Source: Acidimicrobiia bacterium
Lineage (GTDB): Bacteria; Actinomycetota; Acidimicrobiia; Spongiisociales; ZC4RG35
Assembly: GCA_028284765.1 (NCBI GenBank)
Contig: JANQRA010000013.1
Coordinates: 1 to 64,000 of the forward strand
Length of the DNA stretch: 64,000 nt
Direction of reading: 5' to 3'
Shown piece after piece: positions 25,371 through 33,288 of the stretch. Both the position numbers and the translations under genes were made by a program. Position 1 is the stretch's first letter; every line of letters starts with the position of its first letter. The notes beneath the pieces were generated by a model, which saw only the letters and a program-made list of their open reading frames with translations, made no database searches and was not told where the DNA came from.

Positions 25371-25904
25371 TCAGATCAGGTCGAGGAGGCCGCGCAGGGG
25401 AGTCGGGACCCGATCGAGGTCGACCGCTTCGGCAAGCAGCCCTCCAAACCTGACCTTCCGTCCCGACCTAGTGCCCAGGAATCGGCGCAGCTGATCGTGG
25501 ATCGGTCGACCCCGCCACTCTGGTTGGAGCTGGAACTTCTCGAACACTCTCGCTTCACCTTCGGAGGCGATGACCTCAAGCACACGACCGACTCCGTTGG
25601 CGCGAATCATCTCGTCCTCAAGGTCCCGTACACATATGAAGAACCCGAGTTCCGCCAACTGGGCCGGGCTCAGGTCTCGTGTTCCTAGGGCACGCAGGAG
25701 ATCGGGAACCTCGCCTTCATCGCACAAGCCGAGGATGGTCCGATTGCTGAACTCTTCGAAGTGATCGGCAAACCCGGCTGCTCCACCCATAGCGACGATT
25801 TCGATGCCAGCCTTTGAGATGTCCTTCCCCAGCCGTTGGGCGAGGGTCGCTACTGCCGTACGGTCGCTCTCACCCTCTACCAGCACAACCGTCGATTCGA
25901 CCAT
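25371..25904 (-). CDS. TOPRIM-domain protein
   Basis: A 177-residue protein that consists of little more than a TOPRIM fold: VVLVEGESDRTAVATLAQRL with the conserved E10, LGLCDEGEVPDLL with D62 and E64 at the place of the DxD, and FFICVRDLEDEMIRANG resembling the TOPRIM of OLD-family nucleases. No ATPase domain is fused and no ATPase gene is adjacent, unlike OLD or Gabija systems. It may be a stand-alone nuclease-like or nucleotide-binding protein. ATG 25904 follows CATAAT by six bases. Confidence 0.75.
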   Translation of the reverse strand: MVESTVVLVEGESDRTAVATLAQRLGKDISKAGIEIVAMGGAAGFADHFEEFSNRTILGLCDEGEVPDLLRALGTRDLSPAQLAELGFFICVRDLEDEMIRANGVGRVLEVIASEGEARVFEKFQLQPEWRGRPIHDQLRRFLGTRSGRKVRFGGLLAEAVDLDRVPTPLRGLLDLI

Positions 25905-25910
25905 GTCCCG

Positions 25911-25947
25911 ATTATGTCAGCGCGGGACAAGCGGATTTCTGTAGCTT
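25911..25947. promoter_or_regulatory. Divergent leaderless promoters (TOPRIM gene / DoxX-like gene)
   Basis: On the minus strand CATAAT (25916-25911) lies six bases before ATG 25904. On the plus strand TAGCTT (25942-25947) lies six bases before ATG 25954. Neither gene has a Shine-Dalgarno. Confidence 0.55.
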
Positions 25948-25953
25948 GGGCGC

Positions 25954-26334
25954 ATGCACGAGAAGATCCTTCCTGTCCTGCAATGGGTATTCGGTATCTA
26001 CTTCATCGCGATAGGAGTGATGCATTTCATTGTTCCTGAAGGTCTTCCATCGCAGATGTCGTGGATGTACGACCTTTCCGACACCCAGCATTGGATCTCA
26101 GGTGGTGCCGAAATCCTTGGCGGGTTGGGGCTCATCCTTCCGATGGTCACCGGCATCCAACCGAACCTCACCGTCCTGGCTGCCGTTGGCCTATTCGCAC
26201 TCATGCTGGCGGCCATCGTGTTCCATCTCGGACGCGACGAAGTGTCGAACATCCCGATCAATGTGATCGTGGCCGCGGCCATGGCCTACATCGCATACGG
26301 CCGAGCCAGGCTCGCACCGCTGCCTAGCCGCTGA
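25954..26334 (+). CDS. DoxX-like four-helix membrane protein
   Basis: A 126-residue inner-membrane protein with four predicted helices: VLQWVFGIYFIAIGVMHFIV, the GGAEILGGLGLILPMVTGI segment, LTVLAAVGLFALMLAAIVFHL and NVIVAAAMAYIAYGRARL. The pattern, with GGAEILGGLGLI in the second helix, fits DoxX/DoxD-like proteins, which associate with redox enzymes, but no partner is adjacent. Its 3' end overlaps the convergent S41 protease gene by 11 bases. Confidence 0.8.
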   Translation: MHEKILPVLQWVFGIYFIAIGVMHFIVPEGLPSQMSWMYDLSDTQHWISGGAEILGGLGLILPMVTGIQPNLTVLAAVGLFALMLAAIVFHLGRDEVSNIPINVIVAAAMAYIAYGRARLAPLPSR

Positions 26335-27733
26335 TAGCGGAGACCAACTCCTCGGCTGTCAGGTCGGTCACGTCTTCGATGAAGACGTCGGGAGTGACGC
26401 CGCCTTCGCCGAAGTCCAGACCACCGGGCGTCAGCCAGCGGGCGATGGTCAGCTTGAGCGCACCACCGTTGGACAGACCAAATCGCTGCTGGACTGTGTT
26501 CTTTCCGAAGGTGTTTTCACCGACCACGGTGGCTCGGCCTCGTTCTTGTAGGACCGCGGACACCACTTCCGATGCAGAAGCGCTTCCTTTGTTGACGACA
26601 AACGTGACAGGCATGTCGTCGGGCACGATGGTGGATCCGGTCACTGAGTAGCTGAGATCTTCATCAGGGCCCTGTGTCTTGACGACGTCGCCGTCCTCGA
26701 GGAAGACAGATGTAACGGCTATTGCCGTGTCGAGGAAACCTCCGGGGTTGTTCCTGAGGTCGATGACCAGTTCGCTGACGCCTTCGGTCAACACATCCAC
26801 GATTGCGGTTTGAAAGAGATCTCCGGCCGCGCTGTTGAAGCTCTGCAGCCGAACGTATCCGACGTCGCCGATCACGTCCTGCTCGATCACCGGGATGACC
26901 ACAGCGGCTCGAGTTATCACAACGTCAAACAACTCACCATCACGGTCGATCGTGAGCCTCACGTCCGATCCTGCTGGTCCACGCACGACCGAGGTGACCT
27001 CGTCGACGGTCCAGCCGTCAATGTCCTGACCGTCTACGGCTGCGATGACGTCGTCACGAACGAGTCCAGCGTCTTCCGCAGGGGCGTTGGTGATGGCGGA
27101 GACGATGTAGATCCGGCAGGTTTCCGAGATGACAGAGCACTGCTGGTTCTCTTCGGGGAGCGTTCGGTCCTCGGGTGAGACAAGCGCACCGATGCCTTCT
27201 ATCTCACCGGTCTGTTCTTCTTGGAGGAGGTCGAGCGCCGCCTCGTCGAAGTAGGTCGAATTTGGGTCGAGGGCGAAGGCAGCCAGGCCTAGCACCATGG
27301 CTTCTGCCGCCTCTTCGTCCGAGGCCTCGGTGCCTGCGGCGAAGTCGCACGCGGTATCGAAATCGTCCGTAGGCGTCGCGCACACCAGCAGGCCCTCCGC
27401 CCCGGAGACGGTCAGCGTTTCAAGGCCGGCGATGGCGGCGGCAGCCAACTCTTCGTCCGAGATGTCGTCGACGTAGCGCTCGCTGATGAGGTCGTACGCT
27501 TCGCAGACGATCGAGACTTCGTCTGTTGCATCGTCACAATCGACGAAGTCGACTTCGCGTAGCGGTGATTGGGCGCCATCAGTTGATCCTGGTGAATCAT
27601 CGGTTGTGGTGGTCGTAGTTTCCCCGCCGATGGTCGTAGAGGTTGTGGTTGTTTCCTGGCTGGTTGCTTCCCCAGAGCAAGCTGCGACAACTAGTGCCAG
27701 AAGGAGTAACCAGAGCGTTTTTCGGCGGATCAT
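26324..27733 (-). CDS. S41 C-terminal-processing-type protease, lipoprotein
   Basis: A 469-residue exported serine protease. The N terminus is a lipoprotein signal (LLLLALVVAAC), then a Thr/Ser/Asp linker, then a helical region, a PDZ domain (AEDAGLVRDDVIAAVDGQDI, followed by DGWTVDEVTSVVRGPAGSDV), and the catalytic region: DLRNNPGGFLDTAI, serine in NKGSASASEVVSAVLQ and lysine in NTFGKNTVQQ. Such proteases trim or degrade envelope proteins. Four Cys residues before the PDZ suggest disulfides. ATG 27733 overlaps the upstream S41 gene by four bases (ATGA); the longer frame to 27790 was rejected. Confidence 0.93.
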   Translation of the reverse strand: MIRRKTLWLLLLALVVAACSGEATSQETTTTSTTIGGETTTTTTDDSPGSTDGAQSPLREVDFVDCDDATDEVSIVCEAYDLISERYVDDISDEELAAAAIAGLETLTVSGAEGLLVCATPTDDFDTACDFAAGTEASDEEAAEAMVLGLAAFALDPNSTYFDEAALDLLQEEQTGEIEGIGALVSPEDRTLPEENQQCSVISETCRIYIVSAITNAPAEDAGLVRDDVIAAVDGQDIDGWTVDEVTSVVRGPAGSDVRLTIDRDGELFDVVITRAAVVIPVIEQDVIGDVGYVRLQSFNSAAGDLFQTAIVDVLTEGVSELVIDLRNNPGGFLDTAIAVTSVFLEDGDVVKTQGPDEDLSYSVTGSTIVPDDMPVTFVVNKGSASASEVVSAVLQERGRATVVGENTFGKNTVQQRFGLSNGGALKLTIARWLTPGGLDFGEGGVTPDVFIEDVTDLTAEELVSAISG

Positions 27734-29103
27734 GAAGCTGCTTCCAGTGCAATCGTGACGATGTCTTCCATGCTCGCCCCGGTTGGCCATTCGACCGGGA
27801 TATCAGGGACGAGTCCACCGTTGCCGACGCTTTCGCCGGCCGGTGTCGACCATCTGGCAACGGCCACATAGAGTTCGCCGCCGTTGCGTAGCGAAAAGGG
27901 TATCTGCACTGCATCCTTACCAAAGGTGTTGGTTCCGAGCACCACTGCCCCTCGTCGGTCGCGAAGGGCCCCGGCGAGAACCTCCGCGGCCGAAGCTGTT
28001 CCAGAGTTGACCAAGACGATCAGCCGCTGCGATGAGAGCGCGCCTCCCGGCCGAGCCGTGTATTCGAGGAACTCATCGGGAGCGTCGCTGACCATCACGA
28101 CCCCTCCGTCGACGAAGCGGTCCGAGACCTCGACCACCGTGTCCACGAACCCACCAGGGTTGTCCCTCAGGTCGACAACGACTGTGTCGACCGATCCGGC
28201 GATTTCGTCGATAGCTCCATCGAGCAAAGCGGGGATGTCGAATTCGAAGTCAGGGATGCTGATGTAGCCGACTCGATCGAACGGGATCCCGTATTCGACA
28301 GTCGGGACAAGCAGTTCGCGTCGTTCGATGGCAATCTCGAGCATCTGACCATCACGATCCAGTCCCAAAGTGACTACACCAGTTTCGTCACCAGCAATTA
28401 GGGCGACTGCAGACGCAAAACCGAGCCCCTCGGTTGGTGCGCCGTCGATTGTCACGATGACGTCGCCTTCTGAGAGTCCTGCCTCAAAGCCTGGGTTCTC
28501 TTCCAAGACCGTCACCACCTCGAGCTGGCAAACCGCCGTGATCTGGGCGCACTTCGAGCCGGCAGCGTCCCTGGCGTCCAGTAGAACGCCGATGCCTCCA
28601 ACTATGCCGTTGAATCGAAACTGCCCAACCTGCTCCGGAGGTAGGTAGTAGGTGAACGGATCCAACGCCGCATCGATCATGTAGGCAACCGCTGCCTCCA
28701 CTGCCTGCCCGGCAGGCAACTGTGACTCGGTCATTCTTCGGCCAAGCTCGTCGCAGAGACTGACAAAGGACTCCGTCGGCACCGCACAGAAGAGCGTCCT
28801 TGGCGGTTCTTCCGTCGCATTCGTGTCGAAAGCAGCCAGACCGGCCAACGCAGTTTCAGCCAGGCTGACGGTGTCGACCGGTCTGTCGACGTGCCAATCC
28901 TCCAGAAGGTCCACGATCTCGCAGAGGTTGCTGAACGTCACCGGTGGCGAGCTGCACGACTGGACTTGCACAACCTGGGAGACAGTCGTGGAGGTCGTGC
29001 TTGGCGGTGCGGATGTGGTCGGCGGGGCTGTCTGCGTCGTGGGCGTGCTGGACGCGGCGCAGCCCGCCACGATGAGGGCGAGCACGGGAAGCAAGCGACG
29101 CAT
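27730..29103 (-). CDS. S41 C-terminal-processing-type protease, lipoprotein (second copy)
   Basis: A 457-residue relative of the gene after it, with the same order: lipoprotein signal (MRRLLPVLALIVAGC), Thr/Pro linker, helical domain with paired cysteines, PDZ (FEAGLSEGDVIVTIDGAPT), and the catalytic region DLRDNPGGFVDTVV, NSGTASAAEVLAGALR and NTFGKDAVQIP. The pair looks like an old tandem duplication: the order is kept but identity outside the active site is low. I start it at ATG 29103, seven bases after CATAAT, which also gives a compact signal peptide; the ATG at 29112 overlaps that box. Confidence 0.93.
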   Translation of the reverse strand: MRRLLPVLALIVAGCAASSTPTTQTAPPTTSAPPSTTSTTVSQVVQVQSCSSPPVTFSNLCEIVDLLEDWHVDRPVDTVSLAETALAGLAAFDTNATEEPPRTLFCAVPTESFVSLCDELGRRMTESQLPAGQAVEAAVAYMIDAALDPFTYYLPPEQVGQFRFNGIVGGIGVLLDARDAAGSKCAQITAVCQLEVVTVLEENPGFEAGLSEGDVIVTIDGAPTEGLGFASAVALIAGDETGVVTLGLDRDGQMLEIAIERRELLVPTVEYGIPFDRVGYISIPDFEFDIPALLDGAIDEIAGSVDTVVVDLRDNPGGFVDTVVEVSDRFVDGGVVMVSDAPDEFLEYTARPGGALSSQRLIVLVNSGTASAAEVLAGALRDRRGAVVLGTNTFGKDAVQIPFSLRNGGELYVAVARWSTPAGESVGNGGLVPDIPVEWPTGASMEDIVTIALEAAS

Positions 29104-29110
29104 TGAGGTC

Positions 29111-29138
29111 ATTATGTGAATTGATCGGCAGTTAGCGT
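29111..29138. promoter_or_regulatory. Divergent leaderless promoters (S41 pair / amidohydrolase)
   Basis: On the minus strand CATAAT (29116-29111) lies seven bases before ATG 29103. On the plus strand TAGCGT (29133-29138) lies seven bases before GTG 29146. A second possible plus-strand box, CACAAT (29139-29144), would instead favour the ATG at 29152. Confidence 0.5.
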
Positions 29139-29145
29139 CACAATC

Positions 29146-30210
29146 GTGAATATGCGTTTCACCCTGAGGTCACTAGACGGTGAGACCGTCGAGCGCGGTG
29201 TTGTCGACGGACGATGGACGGAAGCTGGCGGACTGGCCGGCGAGTCCTTCGGGACAGACCTCTATGCCCTCCCCGGGTTGGTCGATTCTCACGCTCATCT
29301 CGCAACCGCAGAGCTGAACTTCGAGCCTGGAGTCTTGGGTGATGCCATCGATAGAGCGCGAGACGCTTTGCTCGCAGGTGTCACGTTGGTGCTCGATAAG
29401 GGCTGGTCTGACACGACCACCATGGATGTCATCTCAACACTCGATCGGTCCGAACGACCTGAGATCGAAGCGGCCGCTCGCATCATCGCCAGCCACGATG
29501 GCTACTACCCCGACTTCGGGCAAGAGGTCACTGGCGAGGAGTTGGACGGTGCCGTCCAAGTCGAGGCAGAGTCAGGTGCGGGCTGGGTGAAGTTGATCGG
29601 AGACTGGCCGAGACGCGGTGTGGGCCCGCTCGCCAATTTCACCGAATCTGAGCTCGCTTCGGCGGTGGCGCGAGCCGAGCAACATGGAGCCAAGGTTGCG
29701 ATACACACCATGGCTCACGAGGTGCCGTCAGCGGCGGTCAGGGCGGGAGTGCACTCGATCGAGCACGGCCTGTTCCTCACCGAGGACGACTTGGGACTGC
29801 TGGGAGAACGCTCCGGAATGTGGGTTCCGACGGTTCTTCGGAGTGAGATGACCCTCGGTCAGTTGGGCGCCGATTCGACGGGCGGCAAACTGTTCCAGGA
29901 GGGTCTCGGCAATATCAAAAGCCTGATGCCTCTTGCCATCGAGGCCGGCGTGCACGTTCTGGCAGGAACCGACCTGGTTGGTGCTCCCGCAGATGTGGCG
30001 GCCGAAGCCATTGCACTCTCGCGATACGGTCTGAGCAATCGTCAGGTTGTCGATGCTGTTTCATCCGCTGCGTTTGAAGCGACAGGCCGTTCGAGTTCCT
30101 TCGAGATCGGTCGAGAAGCCAACGCTGTCTTCTTCTCTGCGACCCCCGTCGATGACTTGGCAGTCCTCGAGCACCCGAAAGCTGTACTCCGGCTCGGTCG
30201 GCTGCGGTGA
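29146..30210 (+). CDS. Amidohydrolase-superfamily metal-dependent hydrolase
   Basis: A 354-residue (beta/alpha)8 hydrolase. Metal ligands are visible in order: H49 and H51 (DSHAHLAT), a lysine in GWVKLIGDW that is often carbamylated, histidines in AIHTMAHEVPS and SIEHGLF, and the acid in VLAGTDLVGAP. The set matches imidazolonepropionase/prolidase-like members; the substrate is unknown. Start GTG 29146 or ATG 29152. Its last codons overlap maf by four bases. It is not grouped with the hut genes 3 kb downstream, so a role as HutI is not supported by position. Confidence 0.87.
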   Translation: MNMRFTLRSLDGETVERGVVDGRWTEAGGLAGESFGTDLYALPGLVDSHAHLATAELNFEPGVLGDAIDRARDALLAGVTLVLDKGWSDTTTMDVISTLDRSERPEIEAAARIIASHDGYYPDFGQEVTGEELDGAVQVEAESGAGWVKLIGDWPRRGVGPLANFTESELASAVARAEQHGAKVAIHTMAHEVPSAAVRAGVHSIEHGLFLTEDDLGLLGERSGMWVPTVLRSEMTLGQLGADSTGGKLFQEGLGNIKSLMPLAIEAGVHVLAGTDLVGAPADVAAEAIALSRYGLSNRQVVDAVSSAAFEATGRSSSFEIGREANAVFFSATPVDDLAVLEHPKAVLRLGRLR

Positions 30211-30788
30211 AACTCGTTCTCGCCTCGGGTTCGCCCCGGCGTGCTCACCTTCTGCGGCAACTTGGCCTCCGATTCGATGTCCAACCGGCTGACCTCGACG
30301 AGACCCGCCACCCCGGCGAACCACCAGGGGTATACGTGGAGCGCTTGGCCCGGGCCAAGGCCGAAGCCACGGTCACTGACCGTCTTGTGCTCGCCGCTGA
30401 CACCGCTGTGGTTTTCGACGGGCAGGTGTTGGGGAAACCAGGCCATCCGAGTGAGGCACGATCGATGTTGGAAAACCTATCGGGCGCCTCACACGACGTA
30501 TTCACTGGAGTGGCAGTTCGTTTGGGTAACGAAACGGTAAGTGCGGTTGACGTAACCGAGGTCGACATGATGGCGATGACCGACACCGAGATCACCGATT
30601 ACGTGGACAGCGGCGAACCAATGGACAAGGCCGGCGCATATGCCCTCCAGGGGGCTGGTGCCAGGTTCGTGAACTCGGTCAAAGGCAGTCCGTTCACGGT
30701 CATTGGGCTACCGGTACACCTCCTGACGCGGATGATTGAGAAGGTTGGACTCCATATTGATGACTTCAAAGCCACGTCGGCCGTATAG
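30207..30788 (+). CDS. Maf-like nucleoside-triphosphate pyrophosphatase
   Basis: Maf proteins hydrolyse dTTP, UTP and modified nucleotides, and overproduction blocks septation in Bacillus. The 193-residue product shows the N-terminal LVLASGSPRRAHLLRQLGL, the acidic VLAADTAVVFDGQVLGKPG, and GAYALQGAGARFVNSVKGSPFTVIGLPV, all hallmark segments. GTG 30207 overlaps the TGA of the amidohydrolase (GTGA), so translation is coupled. A lipoprotein gene follows after 10 bases. Confidence 0.95.
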   Translation: MKLVLASGSPRRAHLLRQLGLRFDVQPADLDETRHPGEPPGVYVERLARAKAEATVTDRLVLAADTAVVFDGQVLGKPGHPSEARSMLENLSGASHDVFTGVAVRLGNETVSAVDVTEVDMMAMTDTEITDYVDSGEPMDKAGAYALQGAGARFVNSVKGSPFTVIGLPVHLLTRMIEKVGLHIDDFKATSAV

Positions 30789-30791
30789 CTT
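30786..30791 (+). promoter_or_regulatory. -10 box for leaderless lipoprotein gene
   Basis: TAGCTT ends seven bases before ATG 30799 and overlaps the stop codon of maf. It allows the lipoprotein gene to be expressed apart from maf. Confidence 0.45.
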
Positions 30792-30798
30792 GTAGGGC

Positions 30799-31758
30799 AT
30801 GAAACGCGTCCTAGCGGCACTGATTCTCGTAGTCGTGGCATGCAGCCCCGACGACGGTGATGCCACAAGCACCACTTCTACCTCGTCCACGATTCCGACC
30901 ACCACATCGACTTCTGAAGCGACCACCACAACGACGGCCCCCACAACCACGACCAGCACCTCGACGAGCACGACTTCGACCACGCTCGCCACGACGACCA
31001 CTACCACAGGCGTAGAGGGCGACTGGGCCGACGAGCCGCTGATCACGACGGACTTCGGAGCCCTCGGCTGGTGGGACGGCGCTAGCTGGATCGATGCACA
31101 GATCGCCGGGGCCCTCCCGGTTGTGGGGGGTGAGGACTATCAGGTTTCCTGGCGCTCGTCGACGAGTGCCACCACCGCAGGGGCTCAAACAATTGTCTGT
31201 GAGCCCCTGAACCTCTTGGGTGTGGATCTTGCCAACCCCGACCTGCTTGGTGAGTTCCCTGGGCCCTATGGAGTGGCTATCTCAGCGCCCTGGGAGTTGA
31301 CGCCGCACCTGTCCGAGGAACTCGAGGACGACGGCACGTATGCGGCATTTGCGTCTGCCTTCCTCGCCACACGCGGTTTGGCGGTGCCATCTCCGGTGAT
31401 CAAGCAGCTGCTCAGGGTCGACCTCGAAGGTGACGGTGTGAACGAGGTGATTTACGTCGCTGAGGAACTGTCGGGCGGATTCATGCTCTCAGTTGGCGAC
31501 TATTCGGTGGCCCTCATGCGCAAAGTCGTTGATGGCGAAGTGCAGACAGCAGTGTTGGGCGACACGGTCGTCCTGGACGAGTCAGACGCCTTCGACGGTG
31601 TGTACTCAATTGGAACGGTGGCCGACCTATCCGGTGACGGGAAGATGGAGGTGGTCACCAACGCGGCCTTCTTCGAGGGGTTTGGCGTGAGCGTTTGGGA
31701 GTACGTGAACGACGACCTGGGTCCAGTTGAAGTGCTCCAAGTTGGGTGCGGTAGCTGA
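30799..31758 (+). CDS. Lipoprotein with Thr-rich stalk and VCBS/EF-hand-like repeats
   Basis: A 319-residue surface protein of unknown function. It has a lipobox (LAALILVVVAC), then about 55 residues that are almost all Thr and Ser, likely an extended and possibly glycosylated stalk, then a globular domain. In the globular part RVDLEGDGVNEVIYV and VADLSGDGKMEVVTNA have the D-x-D/N-x-D-G calcium-loop pattern of FG-GAP/VCBS repeats. It is followed without a gap by a thioesterase gene (TGATG overlap). The stalk is low complexity and coded by varied Thr codons, so it is not a DNA repeat. Confidence 0.82.
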   Translation: MKRVLAALILVVVACSPDDGDATSTTSTSSTIPTTTSTSEATTTTTAPTTTTSTSTSTTSTTLATTTTTTGVEGDWADEPLITTDFGALGWWDGASWIDAQIAGALPVVGGEDYQVSWRSSTSATTAGAQTIVCEPLNLLGVDLANPDLLGEFPGPYGVAISAPWELTPHLSEELEDDGTYAAFASAFLATRGLAVPSPVIKQLLRVDLEGDGVNEVIYVAEELSGGFMLSVGDYSVALMRKVVDGEVQTAVLGDTVVLDESDAFDGVYSIGTVADLSGDGKMEVVTNAAFFEGFGVSVWEYVNDDLGPVEVLQVGCGS

Positions 31759-32168
31759 TGGGAAACCCCTTCGAGGACAGACCCACGTATGTGGCACATA
31801 CGGGCATTGAGTTGACTGACGCATCTGCGGATCACTGTGACGGGAGGCTCGAGATCAACGAGAACCATCACCAGCCGTACGGGGTTGTCCACGGCGGCGT
31901 GTACTGCACGATGATCGAAACGCTGGCCTCCACCGGTGCCGCGATCTGGGCGATGGAAAACGGAATGGCCGGCGCCGTCGGTGTCACCAACAAGACCGAC
32001 TTTCTCAAGGCAACGACTGAAGGTGTGCTCCTGGGCGAAGCCACCCCGATACATAGGGGCCGCACGCAGCAGCTCTGGCAGGTCGACATCAGGCTCGAGG
32101 AAACCGATCGATTGGTGGCACAGGGCCAAGTCAGGTTGCACAACGTGACTCAGACAGAGTTCTCATAG
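31758..32168 (+). CDS. PaaI-family hotdog thioesterase
   Basis: A 136-residue acyl-CoA thioesterase of the hotdog fold: NHHQPYGVVHGGVYCTMIETLAS is the family's active-site helix (HGGV with the acid E in IET), followed by GVTNKTDFLKATTEG and RTQQLWQVDIRLEE. It would cleave an acyl- or aryl-CoA; the substrate is unknown. Its ATG shares a base with the lipoprotein stop, and the tRNA-dihydrouridine synthase starts five bases after it, so the three genes are likely co-transcribed. Confidence 0.9.
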   Translation: MGNPFEDRPTYVAHTGIELTDASADHCDGRLEINENHHQPYGVVHGGVYCTMIETLASTGAAIWAMENGMAGAVGVTNKTDFLKATTEGVLLGEATPIHRGRTQQLWQVDIRLEETDRLVAQGQVRLHNVTQTEFS

Positions 32169-32172
32169 TTCG

Positions 32173-33288
32173 ATGTCGCTCCAGATAGGTCACCTTCGAG
32201 TGGACCCTCCGGTGGTGTTGGCTCCGATGGCCGGCGTCACCAACGCTCCCTTCCGCCGGCTGTGCCGGGAGTTCGGTGCCGGCCTCTACGTTTCTGAGAT
32301 GATCGGTGCGCGGGGGCTTGTGGAGCGAAACGCAAAGACGCTTGAACTCGCTCGATTCTCCGACGACGAGGTTCCTCGTTCGATACAGCTGTACGGGACC
32401 GACCCGGTGTCTCTCGGTCAAGCGGTCCGGATCCTCGTTGAAGAGCAGGGCGTCGATCACATAGACATGAACTTCGGGTGTCCGATGGGGAAGGTGACCC
32501 GGCACGGTGGGGGTGCGGCTTTGCCCTGGAAGACCGACCTCTTCCGTTCGATCGTCCGAGCGGCAGTTTCGAACGCCGGCGATGTGCCGGTAACGGTCAA
32601 ATTCAGGAAGGGTATCGACGACGACCATCTGACTTTCCTCGATACGGGTCTGATAGCTGAAGAAGAGGGCGTCGCTGCTGTAGCGCTCCATGCGCGCACA
32701 GCAAGGCAGCTCTACTCCGGTGAAGCCGACTGGGATGCCATCGCCGCGTTGAAACAGGCCGTCACTTCGATTCCCGTACTCGGCAACGGCGACATCTGGA
32801 CCGCTGATGATGCGCTTGTGATGATGAACAAGACCGGCTGCGACGGAGTTGTGGTGGGCCGCGGCTGTTTGGGCCGGCCATGGCTGTTCCGGGATCTAGC
32901 TGACGCCTTCGCCGGCAGGGACCTTTCGGAGCCTCCGAACCTCGGTCAGGTCGGCGACATAATGGTCCGACACGCGTCGTTGCTTGTTGACCACTTCGGC
33001 GATCCGTACGGGATCAACCTCTTCCGAAAGCATCCGTCGTGGTATCTCAAGGGATTCCCCGTGGGACCGGTGATCCGCGACGCGATGGCTCGTGTCAGTT
33101 CAGTGGGTGAGTTGCAATCGCTCGTCGACCAGTTGGATGCCTCGGTCCCCTTTCCCGAGGCTGCACACCGGATGGTGAGGGGGCACAGCCACGGACCACG
33201 ACCGGTCCGTCTACCCCACGAGTTCTTGACGACCCGGAGGAGTGCTGTACTGCCCACCGCCGCGGAGCAAGTGGTCAGCGGCGGCTAG
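32173..33288 (+). CDS. dus: tRNA-dihydrouridine synthase
   Basis: FMN enzyme that reduces specific uridines in tRNA. The 371-residue product has VVLAPMAGVTNAPFRRLCRE at the start, SIQLYGTDP, the catalytic C103 in MNFGCPMGKVTRHGGGAALP, VTVKFRKGIDD, ALHARTARQLYSG, LGNGDIWTADDA and GVVVGRGCLGRPWLF. These fit the DusB branch of bacterial Dus enzymes. The last about 50 residues extend past the usual helical domain. It ends four bases into the convergent hutG-like gene. Confidence 0.94.
   Translation: MSLQIGHLRVDPPVVLAPMAGVTNAPFRRLCREFGAGLYVSEMIGARGLVERNAKTLELARFSDDEVPRSIQLYGTDPVSLGQAVRILVEEQGVDHIDMNFGCPMGKVTRHGGGAALPWKTDLFRSIVRAAVSNAGDVPVTVKFRKGIDDDHLTFLDTGLIAEEEGVAAVALHARTARQLYSGEADWDAIAALKQAVTSIPVLGNGDIWTADDALVMMNKTGCDGVVVGRGCLGRPWLFRDLADAFAGRDLSEPPNLGQVGDIMVRHASLLVDHFGDPYGINLFRKHPSWYLKGFPVGPVIRDAMARVSSVGELQSLVDQLDASVPFPEAAHRMVRGHSHGPRPVRLPHEFLTTRRSAVLPTAAEQVVSGG

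Noticed and set aside
30855-31015. Low-complexity ACC/ACG/ACT tract as a DNA repeat
   Set aside because: It is the Thr-rich stalk of a lipoprotein, with mixed codons and no regular unit.
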